A stretch of DNA of 64,000 nt from an uncultured Peptoniphilaceae bacterium (GTDB lineage: Bacteria > Bacillota > Clostridia > Tissierellales > Peptoniphilaceae). Under the pieces are notes generated by a model. It did not search any database. It saw nothing but the letters and a program-made list of their open reading frames with translations, and had not been told where the DNA came from. Each line of letters begins with the position of its first letter. Position 1 is the stretch's first letter. The position numbers and the translations under genes are program-made. Positions 28,209 through 37,056 of this stretch are shown here, one piece after another. Location: NCBI GenBank assembly GCA_943912255.1, contig CALTTP010000001.1:248001-312000 (forward strand), written 5' to 3'.

Positions 28209-29298
28209 AATAGAAGACTTTTTTAAAAGCAAGACAGAGAATATTTACTTTTTGGAATTAAAGGACAAGGAGATATATAATTTTCCCCTTCCTATTATAA
28301 AATCCGACTTTATAGAAGAGTTGAAAAACGACACATTTAATGAAGAGATCGATATGGATTACTTTATAAGGGGAATGTTATATATATGTGGAGTGGATAA
28401 AGACTTTTTATACAAGAAGGAGTACTTGGATTTCCTTAAGGATAATATTGAGAATACAGAAGGTTATTTAATGACCTTAGCAATGGAAGAAGTGGAATTT
28501 AATTATGAAAACTCCTTAGTATTCTTTAAATCCATCCATGAAAATTTTCCTTCTGAAGCATCAAATTTTGCCTATGCTTCTGCATTAAAGGATTATTTTG
28601 ACAATAGCTATAAAATTGAATTTTTGGAGGAATCTAAAAGGATTTTAAATGAAAATATTAGAAAATATCCAGACTATCCATATAATTATATTCTCTTTGG
28701 CACAATTGAAATGATAGAACAAAATCCTATGAAGGCAGAATACTATCTTAGAAAGGCTTTGGAACTATCAAAGGATAATTCCTATGAAGCTGAGTTAAGA
28801 GAAAAGATCGCTCCTTTACTTCATGAAGTTGTAACTGATTCAGGAATACAAAAGGCCTTTGAACTTTTACAGCGGGGACAGTATAAAGAGGCAGTAGATC
28901 TATTAGAAGATATTGACACAATTAACTATAAGAAAAGTCAATATCTAGCAATGGGTCATTATAATCTAGGAAATACTCAAAGAGCCCTTACTCTCTTCGA
29001 GGAATGTCATAAAGAAAATCCTGATATAAAAGATCCAAGCTTCTTTATAGACTATAGTTTTGTCCTAGCCCAATTAGGTTTAGTAATGGAGTCTCTGGGG
29101 ATTATAAATATAGCTTTAGATAAAATAGGAGAAAATGCACCTCTTCTATATAATAGGGCTGTAATATATCTTAACCTGGGTTTAGTGGAAAAAGCTAAAG
29201 AGGATTTAGAAAATGTAGTTAGTTATTATGATATTTCAGAAGACCTATTTAACAATAGTATGATATTGCTAGATAAGATAAATAACTTAAAGAAGTAA
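28201..29298 (+). CDS. Tetratricopeptide repeat protein
   Basis: A 365-aa cytosolic protein with no signal peptide. Residues from about 105 to the end are helical repeats with TPR spacing, for example YPYNYILFGTIEMIEQNPMKAEYYLRKALEL, QYLAMGHYNLGNTQRALTLFEECHKENP and APLLYNRAVIYLNLGLVEKAKEDLENV. The first 100 residues are not recognisable. TPR domains bind other proteins; its partner may be the neighbouring membrane protein, but that is inference from the overlap of the genes. It is the last gene before a bidirectional terminator. Confidence 0.8.
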   Translation: MNKIEDFFKSKTENIYFLELKDKEIYNFPLPIIKSDFIEELKNDTFNEEIDMDYFIRGMLYICGVDKDFLYKKEYLDFLKDNIENTEGYLMTLAMEEVEFNYENSLVFFKSIHENFPSEASNFAYASALKDYFDNSYKIEFLEESKRILNENIRKYPDYPYNYILFGTIEMIEQNPMKAEYYLRKALELSKDNSYEAELREKIAPLLHEVVTDSGIQKAFELLQRGQYKEAVDLLEDIDTINYKKSQYLAMGHYNLGNTQRALTLFEECHKENPDIKDPSFFIDYSFVLAQLGLVMESLGIINIALDKIGENAPLLYNRAVIYLNLGLVEKAKEDLENVVSYYDISEDLFNNSMILLDKINNLKK

Positions 29299-29331
29299 GA
29301 AAATAAAATTAAATAACTTTTAAGAGCATAT

Positions 29332-29366
29332 AAATCGGGCAGCTAATTTTAAGCTGCCCGATTTTA
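29332..29366. terminator. Bidirectional terminator between convergent genes
   Basis: A perfect 13-bp stem AAATCGGGCAGCT/AGCTGCCCGATTT with a loop of about 7 bases sits between the TPR gene (+) and the PucR-type gene (-). T-rich bases flank it on both strands, though the U-tracts are modest. Confidence 0.85.
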
Positions 29367-29434
29367 AATTGAATTAATATATAAAAATTCCTGTCTTTTT
29401 AGTCTTTTCCTATATTTTTAAGTATTTTATTATT

Positions 29435-30781
29435 CTAGAATTTTATTAAATCTGGGTAGAGTTCTTTAAGTATCTCTAGACCTATTAAGAGATTATATCT
29501 AATTTTTAAATCCTCAAAATCTATATCAACCAGTTCTGAAACTCTATTTATTCTATACACCACTGAGTTTCTATGGATATTCATAATCTCTGCAACTTTA
29601 ATTAAAGACCTCTCTTCTAGTAGATATAGATACAAAGTTTGTAAAAATTCAGAATTCTTTTCTAAATCATGCTCTAATAATGGTTCTAGCTCATCAGGAA
29701 TAAGTATTTCTAAAAAATCTAAATTTCCAATTCTGGAATAAAATAATTTATGGAGATGATTTTGTCCATTGGAATTTAAATTAATCTCATTGTCAAAGAT
29801 GTATTTTGCCAATTCATAGGCCTTATTCAAATCCAATAAATTGTTTTTTAAGTTATGGGAATAATAGTTTAACTTATACTTATTGATAAATTCTAAAATC
29901 TCATCATCGATTTTGTCTTTATTCATTTTAGTCTTATTTATTAGAAGGATTAGGTGGTTTTTGTTTAGAACTGAAAAAAGGTATTGTGGGTTGTCTAAGA
30001 CAAATCTATTGCCGTGAATAAACATATCTCTATATTTAAAGAGTCCACCTTCCAACTTTATAAAATAAGCTTGATAATAGTCGTTTATATTCCAAGCTAA
30101 ATTTTTAAGTACTTCATAGTCCTCATCTGAGAAATTCCTATCTAATAGATCTTTTAAACTCTTATAAAAATTGTCATAGGAAGTCTGTAATTTTTTAATT
30201 TCTTTATAGACGTAATTTGAAATTATTGAATTTAGATGATTTATAGTAAGTTTTTCTTCCTCGTGACTGTTTTCAAAAGCCAGGTAAGAAAATAGTCTAG
30301 AAGAGGTTGATGAAATGTATTTTAACGGAAATAACTGGCTTACTTTATTGAAATTATAAGGGTTGTATAATAATTTTTTATTATTATCAAGAATACATAC
30401 CTTATCTTTAAAAGCGCTGCCAATGGTGGTTAATAGTTTTTCTAATCCTAGGTCCAAGGAGATACAAGTATATATATTTTCCAGAAACTGAAAATACTCT
30501 GTTAAGATTTCTTGTAAGATATTTAAGGCCTCTTTTGGACTTTCAATTGAAGAAAATATTATATTTATCTCTTCAAGACTGTTAAATTCACCTTTGGAAT
30601 TAATAACGAAAAAGTTACCTTCCTTAGGATTTAGCTTTATTATTTCCTTTTCCTCAATTACAGAAAGGACGTGATTGTTTATCAAATTGTAGGATGAAGT
30701 TAAATAGATATCTTCATTTTTAAGTATATTACTATCTAGGATTTTTAAATCCTTCTTTTCAGTTAGTTGATTCAATAGCAT
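29435..30781 (-). CDS. PucR/CdaR-type helix-turn-helix regulator
   Basis: The only minus-strand gene of the window. The 448-aa protein ends in the PucR C-terminal helix-turn-helix, LYLYLLEERSLIKVAEIMNIHRNSVVYRINRVSEL (about residues 388-425), which in this family activates catabolic or stress genes. The central part (about 100-350) is a sensor region without a recognisable ligand site. The start at 30781 is preceded by AAGGTG. It is divergent from murJ, but no functional link is implied. Target genes are unknown. Confidence 0.82.
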   Translation of the reverse strand: MLLNQLTEKKDLKILDSNILKNEDIYLTSSYNLINNHVLSVIEEKEIIKLNPKEGNFFVINSKGEFNSLEEINIIFSSIESPKEALNILQEILTEYFQFLENIYTCISLDLGLEKLLTTIGSAFKDKVCILDNNKKLLYNPYNFNKVSQLFPLKYISSTSSRLFSYLAFENSHEEEKLTINHLNSIISNYVYKEIKKLQTSYDNFYKSLKDLLDRNFSDEDYEVLKNLAWNINDYYQAYFIKLEGGLFKYRDMFIHGNRFVLDNPQYLFSVLNKNHLILLINKTKMNKDKIDDEILEFINKYKLNYYSHNLKNNLLDLNKAYELAKYIFDNEINLNSNGQNHLHKLFYSRIGNLDFLEILIPDELEPLLEHDLEKNSEFLQTLYLYLLEERSLIKVAEIMNIHRNSVVYRINRVSELVDIDFEDLKIRYNLLIGLEILKELYPDLIKF

Positions 30782-30796
30782 TTTTTCACCTTATCC

Positions 30797-30825
30797 TCTA
30801 TATTTACTACATTTCAGTATATCAA
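30797..30825 (-). promoter_or_regulatory. Possible promoter of the PucR-type gene
   Basis: On the minus strand TTGATA (30825-30820) and TATAGA (30802-30797) are 17 bases apart. The leader would be only about 10 nt, so this call is weak. Confidence 0.35.
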
Positions 30826-30859
30826 ATACATGAAAAATCTTAAAGTCTATAGGAGAATA

Positions 30860-30888
30860 TTGATAGAAATCTCCGTTTATGATAAAGT
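30860..30888 (+). promoter_or_regulatory. Promoter of murJ
   Basis: TTGATA and TAAAGT are separated by 17 bases, with an extended -10 TG one base upstream of the -10 hexamer. It lies 30 bases before ATG 30918. Confidence 0.55.
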
Positions 30889-30917
30889 TATATAGCTATT
30901 GAGAAGAGAGGAGAAAT

Positions 30918-32441
30918 ATGAAGGGTATATCTATTATTTTAATGATACTTACAGTGCTTTCCAAGATTTTAGGCGCTGTTCGTATAGCGACACTTTCCAG
31001 ATTATTTGGAACGGGAAATGAGGCGGCAGCTTTTAATTTGGCCATGTCTATTCCTGTCTTAGTTTTCAGTTTTATTGCCGTAGGAATAACTACTGGCTTT
31101 ATACCTACTTATAAAAGATTAGAAGAGAATAAAGGGCTTGAAGTTGCCGATAGATTTACAAGCAATCTGTGCAATGTAACAACGGTTATTACAATTGTTT
31201 TGATGGTATTATGTCAAATTTTTGCTAAACAATTGACCTATATATTTGCATTTAAATTAAATGATACAGCCAGGGAGTTGACTACAAACTTTTTAAGAAT
31301 TTCATTGATTTCCCTTGTGCCTATATCCATTGCAACTGTATACAGAGGTTATTTAAATTGCCATGGAGAATTTATTGTAACAGCTCTTCAAGGCTTTATT
31401 TTAAATGTGTTTATAATTCTAGGGCTATACCTAGGTAAATTTATTAATGTATATTTTCTAGCTATAGGGATAGCTGTAGCTTCAACAGTTCAGTTTTTAC
31501 CATATATTCCTGCGGTTATAAAAAAGGGATATAAATGGACCAAGATTTTTGATACTAAAGAACCTGAATTACGGGGAATGCTTATTATGGCTATACCGGT
31601 TATTATTGGAGTATCGGTAAATCAGCTAAATGTTATAGTAGATAAGAACCTAGCTACTCTAATAATGGGAGAAGTAGGTATTAATGTTATGGAGTATGCC
31701 TCCAGATTAAGTGAACTGGTAAATGGTATAGTAATAATTTCTGTAAGTACGGTAATGTATCCTATTTTAAGTAAATTTGCAGGACAAAAGAGAATAGGGG
31801 ACTTTAAAGACTCTATAGTGGACACCTTTACATCCATGTTCGTTTTGGTAATCCCTGCAATGGTAGGTCTTATTGTATTAGCTGAACCCATTGTAAAATT
31901 TATTTATGAAGGGGGGAACTTTACAGCAGAAGATACATTATTGACAGCTCCAGTTTTAATGATTTATTCTGCTGGACTTGTAGCCATAGCCTTAAGGGAT
32001 ATTCTCTTTAAGTCCTTTTATAGTTTAAAGGACACTAAGACACCTACGAAGAATACTATGTTTATGATTGCTATGAATATTGTAGTTTCCGTTGTAAGTT
32101 CTAGGTTTATGGGCCTTAAGGGTCTAGCTTTGGGAACAACCTTGGCTGCTTATTTTGGAGCCATATTACTATATTTCAATTTAAAGAAAAAAATTGGAGA
32201 ATTTGGAAAGATAAATGTTTTAATAGTTGAAACATTAAAAATAACCTTGGCTTCAGTTGTTATGGGCTTTGTTGCCTATTTTGTGAATAATAAATTCTAT
32301 GCTACTTTAGGATCGACTAAAAGTATGTTTTTAGCAATCTTAATAGCAGCAGTGGTATATGTCATTTTAATATTTTTATTAAAGGTCAAAGAGGCTTATA
32401 ATTTGGTATATCAAATAAAAAGAAAGTTTACAAAGAGGTAA
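30918..32441 (+). CDS. murJ: Lipid II flippase MurJ (MviN family)
   Basis: A polytopic MOP-superfamily exporter, 507 aa with about fourteen hydrophobic segments, that flips lipid II to the outer membrane face. Family features are the N-terminal ILTVLSKILGAVRIATLSRLFGTG with its conserved arginines, the NQLNVIVDKNLAT segment in helix 7, and the TPTKNTMFMIAMNIVVS stretch. It acts downstream of MraY and MurG, encoded earlier in this window. GAGGAG precedes ATG 30918. It is probably monocistronic, because aspS has its own promoter directly after it. Confidence 0.92.
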   Translation: MKGISIILMILTVLSKILGAVRIATLSRLFGTGNEAAAFNLAMSIPVLVFSFIAVGITTGFIPTYKRLEENKGLEVADRFTSNLCNVTTVITIVLMVLCQIFAKQLTYIFAFKLNDTARELTTNFLRISLISLVPISIATVYRGYLNCHGEFIVTALQGFILNVFIILGLYLGKFINVYFLAIGIAVASTVQFLPYIPAVIKKGYKWTKIFDTKEPELRGMLIMAIPVIIGVSVNQLNVIVDKNLATLIMGEVGINVMEYASRLSELVNGIVIISVSTVMYPILSKFAGQKRIGDFKDSIVDTFTSMFVLVIPAMVGLIVLAEPIVKFIYEGGNFTAEDTLLTAPVLMIYSAGLVAIALRDILFKSFYSLKDTKTPTKNTMFMIAMNIVVSVVSSRFMGLKGLALGTTLAAYFGAILLYFNLKKKIGEFGKINVLIVETLKITLASVVMGFVAYFVNNKFYATLGSTKSMFLAILIAAVVYVILIFLLKVKEAYNLVYQIKRKFTKR

Positions 32442-32442
32442 T

Positions 32443-32471
32443 TTGACCTTTACGGATAAACAAATTATAAT
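32443..32471 (+). promoter_or_regulatory. Promoter of the aspS operon
   Basis: TTGACC and a perfect TATAAT are separated by 17 bases. It starts right at the murJ stop codon and feeds the T-box leader. Confidence 0.85.
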
Positions 32472-32477
32472 AGATTT

Positions 32478-32670
32478 AAGTAAATAAAAGCGATGATTAG
32501 GAAGGATAAAGCTAAAAGCATTTAGAGAGATAGGGATTGGTGAAACCTATTTGCTTTTACTTTTGATGACACCTAGGAGCTTTGGTGATTGCGTTATAAA
32601 TTTCAAGTGAGGTTTGCCTAATTAGGGTGGTACCGCGAGTTAACTCGTCCCTTTGTGACGGGTTTTTTTG
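32478..32670 (+). promoter_or_regulatory. T-box riboswitch of the aspS operon (tRNA-Asp)
   Basis: A tRNA-sensing leader. Stem I has the AGAGA-type internal motif and a distal loop ATTGGTGAAA (near 32536-32545). The specifier is GAC at 32568-32570, preceded by GAT, both Asp codons, just before the lower helix CCTAG. The exact T-box consensus AGGGTGGTACCGCG is at 32624-32637. A terminator follows: stem AACTCGTC (32642-32649) with GACGGGTT (32657-32664), then a run of T to 32669. Its UGGU would face the G discriminator of tRNA-Asp by a wobble pair. Confidence 0.92.
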
Positions 32671-32705
32671 TGCTTAATTTAAAAAATACAATAATAGGAG
32701 TAGAA

Positions 32706-34487
32706 ATGGACAATATTAAAAATTTTAAAAGAACCACTATGTGTGGAAATGTATCAAAAGACTTTATTGGAAAAGAAGTTACTGTTATGGGTTGGGTGGC
32801 TAAGGAGAGAAATCTTGGACATATTATTTTTATGGATATTAGAGATAGGGCTGGTATAGTACAAGTTGTAGTAAATGATGAGGACTGTAGAGAGTATTTT
32901 GATAAAGCAAAAACGGTGAGAATGGAATTTGTCGTTGCAGCTCGTGGTCTTGTAAGGGAAAGAGAGTCTAAAAACCCAAATATCCCTACAGGTGATATAG
33001 AGATTTTATGTAAGGAGTTTAGAATTTTAGATTCGGCTCAAACACCTCCAATCTACATTAAAAGTGATGACAATGTTTCAGAAGAGATGAGACTTAAGTA
33101 TAGATTTTTAGATTTAAGAAAAGATTCAATTCAAAAAAATTTAATAAAAAGAGCCAAGGTAGTTTCTTTGATGAGACAGTATTTAGATGATGAGGGATTT
33201 ATAGAAATAGAAACACCTTATCTTGGAAAGCCAACTCCAGAAGGGGCCAGGGACTACCTTATTCCTTCAAGGGTAAATCCAAATAAATTCTACGCCCTAC
33301 CTCAAAGTCCACAGTTGATGAAACAACTTCTAATGGTTGCAGGAATGGACAGGTATTATCAACTTGCAAGATGTTTTAGAGACGAAGATTTAAGGGCGAA
33401 TAGACAGCCGGAATTTACTCAAATGGATATTGAAATGTCCTTTGTGGATGAAGAGGATGTCATGGCAGTAAATGAAAAGATGGTTCAAAAGTTATTTAAA
33501 GAATTAAAGGATATTGATATAGAACTTCCTTTACAAAGACTTACTTATGACGAAGCCATGGAGAGATTTGGTTCTGATAAACCGGACTTGAGATTTGGAT
33601 TTGAATTAAGGGATATTTCAAATACGGTAAAAGACAGTGAATTTAAAGTTTTCTTAAGTAATGTTGGCAAAGGACATTCTGTAAGGGGAATAAATATAGG
33701 TGAATATCAGGAAGAATATTCTAGAAAGAAGATAGATGCCCTAGGAGATTTTGTTAAAAATTATGGTGCAAAGGGTTTGGCTTGGATAAAAGTAAATAAT
33801 GGAGAAATAAATTCACCTATTGCTAAATTCCTTTCTGAAGAAGAGTTAAAGGGAATCTTGGATAGCTTTGAAGTAAAAGACAATGGACTAATATTGATTG
33901 TGGCAGATAGAGATGAAGTGGTCTTTGACTCTTTAGGGGCTTTGAGAAGACATATTGCCTCTGAACTAGGTCTTTTGAATCCTAAGGAATTTAAAATGCT
34001 ATGGGTTGTTGATTTTCCTATGTTTGAATATTCAGAAGAAGAACAGAGAATGGTATCTAAACACCATCCTTTCACAATGCCTAAGGAAGAAGACTTGGAA
34101 TTATTAGAAACTGAGCCTGAAAAAATGAAGTCTAAAGCTTATGACCTAGTAATTAATGGGGAAGAAGCTGCAGGAGGTTCTATAAGGATAAATAATTCTA
34201 GTATACAGGAGAGAATATTTAAAGCCTTAAATTTAACATCAGAGGAGATTGAAGCTAAATTTGGATTCTTTGTAGATGCTTTGAAATATGGTACTCCTCC
34301 TCATGGTGGAATTGCCTATGGTATTGATAGGTTGGCAATGCAAATATGTGAAACTGATAATATAAAGGACGTTATAGCCTTTCCTAAAACCCAATCTGCT
34401 ACAGACCTTTTAACAGGTGCTCCTGCCAATGTTGAAAAGGCACAACTGAAAGAAATTCACATCGATTTATTAAGACATGAAGAATAA
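32706..34487 (+). CDS. aspS: Aspartyl-tRNA synthetase
   Basis: A 593-aa bacterial-type class IIb synthetase with an N-terminal OB fold (VTVMGWVAKERNLGHIIFMDIRDRAG), the catalytic core (RQPEFTQMDIEMSF motif 2), a GAD insertion domain (about 290-420), and motif 3 APHGGIAYGIDRL-like GTPPHGGIAYGIDRLAM. I chose ATG 32706 with AGGAG 5 bases upstream; an in-frame start at 32655 lies inside the T-box terminator. In bacteria lacking GatCAB this enzyme is discriminating; since asnS is present here, discriminating activity is plausible. Confidence 0.96.
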   Translation: MDNIKNFKRTTMCGNVSKDFIGKEVTVMGWVAKERNLGHIIFMDIRDRAGIVQVVVNDEDCREYFDKAKTVRMEFVVAARGLVRERESKNPNIPTGDIEILCKEFRILDSAQTPPIYIKSDDNVSEEMRLKYRFLDLRKDSIQKNLIKRAKVVSLMRQYLDDEGFIEIETPYLGKPTPEGARDYLIPSRVNPNKFYALPQSPQLMKQLLMVAGMDRYYQLARCFRDEDLRANRQPEFTQMDIEMSFVDEEDVMAVNEKMVQKLFKELKDIDIELPLQRLTYDEAMERFGSDKPDLRFGFELRDISNTVKDSEFKVFLSNVGKGHSVRGINIGEYQEEYSRKKIDALGDFVKNYGAKGLAWIKVNNGEINSPIAKFLSEEELKGILDSFEVKDNGLILIVADRDEVVFDSLGALRRHIASELGLLNPKEFKMLWVVDFPMFEYSEEEQRMVSKHHPFTMPKEEDLELLETEPEKMKSKAYDLVINGEEAAGGSIRINNSSIQERIFKALNLTSEEIEAKFGFFVDALKYGTPPHGGIAYGIDRLAMQICETDNIKDVIAFPKTQSATDLLTGAPANVEKAQLKEIHIDLLRHEE

Positions 34488-35193
34488 TTTTACTCAAAGA
34501 ACTGCTCTTTTAATAGGAGATGAAGCTATGGAAATACTGTCCAAGTCCAAAGTAATAGTCTTTGGACTTGGTGGTGTAGGAGGAATGTGTGCAGAAGCTT
34601 TAGTTAGAGCGGGAATTTTTAATATTTCCATTGTAGATTTTGACAAGGTGGATGTTACAAATATAAATAGGCAGATTATTGCAACTACCAAGACCATTGG
34701 AAGGCCGAAAGTCGATGTTATGAGGGAAAGACTTTTGGTAATTAATCCTGATTGTAAGATAAAAGTTTATAGGGAAAAGTTAACTGCAGAAAATGTTGAG
34801 TTTTTTGACCTAGTGGAATATGATTATATTGTAGACTGTATCGACTTTTTAAAGGGTAAAATTGCATTGGCAAAATACTCTTTTGATAATGACCTAAAAC
34901 TTATTTCCGCTATGGGTGCTGGAAACAAGTTAGATCCTACGGGTTTTATCATTTCTGACATATATAAGACTGAAATGTGCCCTGTAGCTAGAGTCATGAG
35001 AAGAGAGCTTAAAACTCTTGGTGTGAAAAAACTTAAAGTCGTTTGGTCTAAAGAGAGGCCTTCGGGTAATAGATACATAGATGAAGAAACTGGTAAAATT
35101 TCTCCATCTAGTATAAGCTTTGTACCACCAGCTGCGGGATTGGCCATAGCTGGGGAGGTAATAAAGGATTTAATAACAGTTAGGAAGGATTAA
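34477..35193 (+). CDS. tcdA: tRNA threonylcarbamoyladenosine dehydratase
   Basis: An E1-like ATP-dependent enzyme that cyclises t6A37 of tRNA to ct6A. The 238 aa show the start motif QRTALLIGDEAMEIL, the adenylation loop VFGLGGVGGMCAEALVRAG (about 26-44), and DFDKVDVTNINRQ with the conserved Asp, Asn and Arg. It overlaps aspS by 11 bases, an arrangement that links tRNA modification to synthetase supply. It resembles E. coli CsdL more than the MoeB or ThiF sulfur-transfer proteins. Confidence 0.9.
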   Translation: MKNNFTQRTALLIGDEAMEILSKSKVIVFGLGGVGGMCAEALVRAGIFNISIVDFDKVDVTNINRQIIATTKTIGRPKVDVMRERLLVINPDCKIKVYREKLTAENVEFFDLVEYDYIVDCIDFLKGKIALAKYSFDNDLKLISAMGAGNKLDPTGFIISDIYKTEMCPVARVMRRELKTLGVKKLKVVWSKERPSGNRYIDEETGKISPSSISFVPPAAGLAIAGEVIKDLITVRKD

Positions 35194-35194
35194 A

Positions 35195-35620
35195 TTGAAG
35201 AAAAGCGGTCTTGTAATAAATAAAAAAGGTGAAAATTTAGATATTTTAGTTATAAGAGAGAGTGCCTGTGGTGGTAAATGCGAAAGTTGTGCTGGCTGCT
35301 CTGGAGAAAATAAACCTCTAGTATTAAATGTGAAAGATAATGGTACCTTAAAAAAAGGAGACAGGGTAGAATTGACCATGAATGACTCTACTGTATTGAA
35401 GTACTCTGCTATGGTCTATATTATCCCTATTATCGGGTTTATTCTAGGGGTGGTTTGTGCTACAATGGTACTTGAGAAATATAAAATGAATAATTATGAG
35501 TTTATAAGTTTATTAACAGGTTTAGTATTTTTAGGATTTTCCTTGTTTATTTTAAAGGTAATCGATAAAAAAGTTAGTAAGAATACTAATAATATTCTGA
35601 CAATAAAAAAATTATATTAG
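35195..35620 (+). CDS. RseC/SoxR-reducing family membrane protein (TTG start)
   Basis: A 141-aa protein with an N-terminal soluble part carrying a four-cysteine cluster (C25, C29, C32, C35), followed by two membrane helices (about 70-93 and 102-124). This layout matches RseC/MucC-type proteins, some of which work with the RNF electron-transfer complex; the exact role in Firmicutes is uncertain. The start is TTG 35195 with AGGAAGGA at 35182-35189. No ATG is near the N-terminus. Confidence 0.82.
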   Translation: MKKSGLVINKKGENLDILVIRESACGGKCESCAGCSGENKPLVLNVKDNGTLKKGDRVELTMNDSTVLKYSAMVYIIPIIGFILGVVCATMVLEKYKMNNYEFISLLTGLVFLGFSLFILKVIDKKVSKNTNNILTIKKLY

Positions 35621-35631
35621 GAGGAATTGAG

Positions 35632-36870
35632 ATGAGCTTAAGAGAACTACCAAATTTAAAGGATTTTGATAATGAAATCCATCAAGTCGTTGTCGATGAG
35701 ACAAATAGACAAAGGGAACATTTAGAGTTAATAGCTTCTGAAAACTTTATTTCCGAAGCTGTAATGGAAGCCCTTGGAACGACTTTAAATAACAAATATG
35801 CTGAAGGTTATCCAGGCAAGAGGTACTATGGAGGTTGTGAATTCGTAGACGTAGGGGAAAACCTTGCCAGGGATAGGCTTTGTGAAATATTCCAAGCTGA
35901 TCATGCAAATGTGCAACCCCATTCAGGAGCAAATGCTAACTTAGCTGTTTATCTATCCTGTTTAAAACCTGGTGATACTGTACTTGGCATGAACCTTTCT
36001 GAAGGTGGCCATTTAACTCACGGATCACCTGTAAACATATCAGGAATATACTTTAACTTCGTAGACTATGGAGTAAATTCTGAAACTGAAGTAATAGATT
36101 ATGACGAAGTTAGAGAAAAAGCTTTAGAACATAAACCTAAACTTATTGTAGCAGGTGCAAGTGCATACCCTAGAATCATAGACTTTAAAAAGTTTAGAGA
36201 AATTGCCGATGAAGTTGGAGCTTATTTAATGGTAGATATGGCTCATATCGCAGGATTAGTTGCTGCTGGAGTTCATCCAAGTCCTATTCCATATGCGGAT
36301 TTTGTTACAACAACTACTCATAAAACCCTTAGAGGACCAAGAGGTGGAGCTATCCTATGCAAGGAACAATATGCTAAACAAATTGACAAGGCAGTGTTCC
36401 CAGGACTTCAAGGGGGTCCATTAGAACATGTAATTGCTGCTAAAGCTGTTTGTTTCAAAGAGGCTTTACAAGATGACTTTAAAGAATACATCAATCAAGT
36501 GTTAACAAATGCACAAGCATTGGGCGAAACCCTAAAAGAAGGTGGAATAAGATTGGTATCTGGAGGTACTGACAATCACCTATTACTACTTGATGTAAGA
36601 GGATTGAACCTTACCGGTAAGGAAGCAGAAAAACTTCTAGAAGAAGTTAATATAACTACTAATAAAAACACCATTCCTAATGATCCAGAATCTCCTTTCG
36701 TAACTTCTGGAATTAGAATTGGTACTCCTGCTTGTACTACAAGAGGAATGAAAGAAGACGCCTTTAAGAGAATTGGTAAGTTAATGATAGAGGCTTTGAA
36801 AAAAGAAAGATCTTCAGAAGAAATAAAAGACGATGTTCTAGCATTGGCAAAAGAATATCCACTATATTAA
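35632..36870 (+). CDS. glyA: Serine hydroxymethyltransferase
   Basis: A PLP enzyme interconverting serine and glycine with tetrahydrofolate, and thus the main source of one-carbon units. The 412 aa include [57 protein letters not shown] and the PLP-lysine motif [20 protein letters not shown] precedes ATG 35632. It closes the aspS operon and is followed by a strong terminator. Confidence 0.97.
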   Translation: MSLRELPNLKDFDNEIHQVVVDETNRQREHLELIASENFISEAVMEALGTTLNNKYAEGYPGKRYYGGCEFVDVGENLARDRLCEIFQADHANVQPHSGANANLAVYLSCLKPGDTVLGMNLSEGGHLTHGSPVNISGIYFNFVDYGVNSETEVIDYDEVREKALEHKPKLIVAGASAYPRIIDFKKFREIADEVGAYLMVDMAHIAGLVAAGVHPSPIPYADFVTTTTHKTLRGPRGGAILCKEQYAKQIDKAVFPGLQGGPLEHVIAAKAVCFKEALQDDFKEYINQVLTNAQALGETLKEGGIRLVSGGTDNHLLLLDVRGLNLTGKEAEKLLEEVNITTNKNTIPNDPESPFVTSGIRIGTPACTTRGMKEDAFKRIGKLMIEALKKERSSEEIKDDVLALAKEYPLY

Positions 36871-36875
36871 TACTT

Positions 36876-36911
36876 AAAATCCCTAAGGTCCAAGGATCTT
36901 AGGGATTTTTA
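36876..36911 (+). terminator. Terminator of the aspS-glyA operon
   Basis: A perfect 12-bp stem AAAATCCCTAAG/CTTAGGGATTTT with a 10-base loop, ending in TTTTT. Confidence 0.92.
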
Positions 36912-37019
36912 TATGGATTACCACTTTTAATCGGTTTAGATAAATCCTGTTAAATAAGTTTTTTACTTTTGAAATAATAAAGATGTGGACGCCTCGATAT
37001 TTCATATTATATAGAAAGA

Positions 37020-37028
37020 TGTTAAAAT
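37020..37028 (+). promoter_or_regulatory. Possible extended -10 promoter of der-plsY
   Basis: TG-T-TAAAAT at 37020-37028, 28 bases before the der ATG; no good -35 is seen. The rest of the gap 36912-37019 holds nothing I can assign. Confidence 0.4.
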
Positions 37029-37056
37029 AATATTGAGTGAAAAAAGAGGTGAAACT

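Noticed and set aside
30838..30875. A short GGAGA/TCTCC palindrome before murJ
   Set aside because: Five base pairs with a 13-base loop is likely chance.
32655..32705. A longer aspS start with 17 extra residues
   Set aside because: The segment lies within the T-box terminator and has no ribosome binding site.
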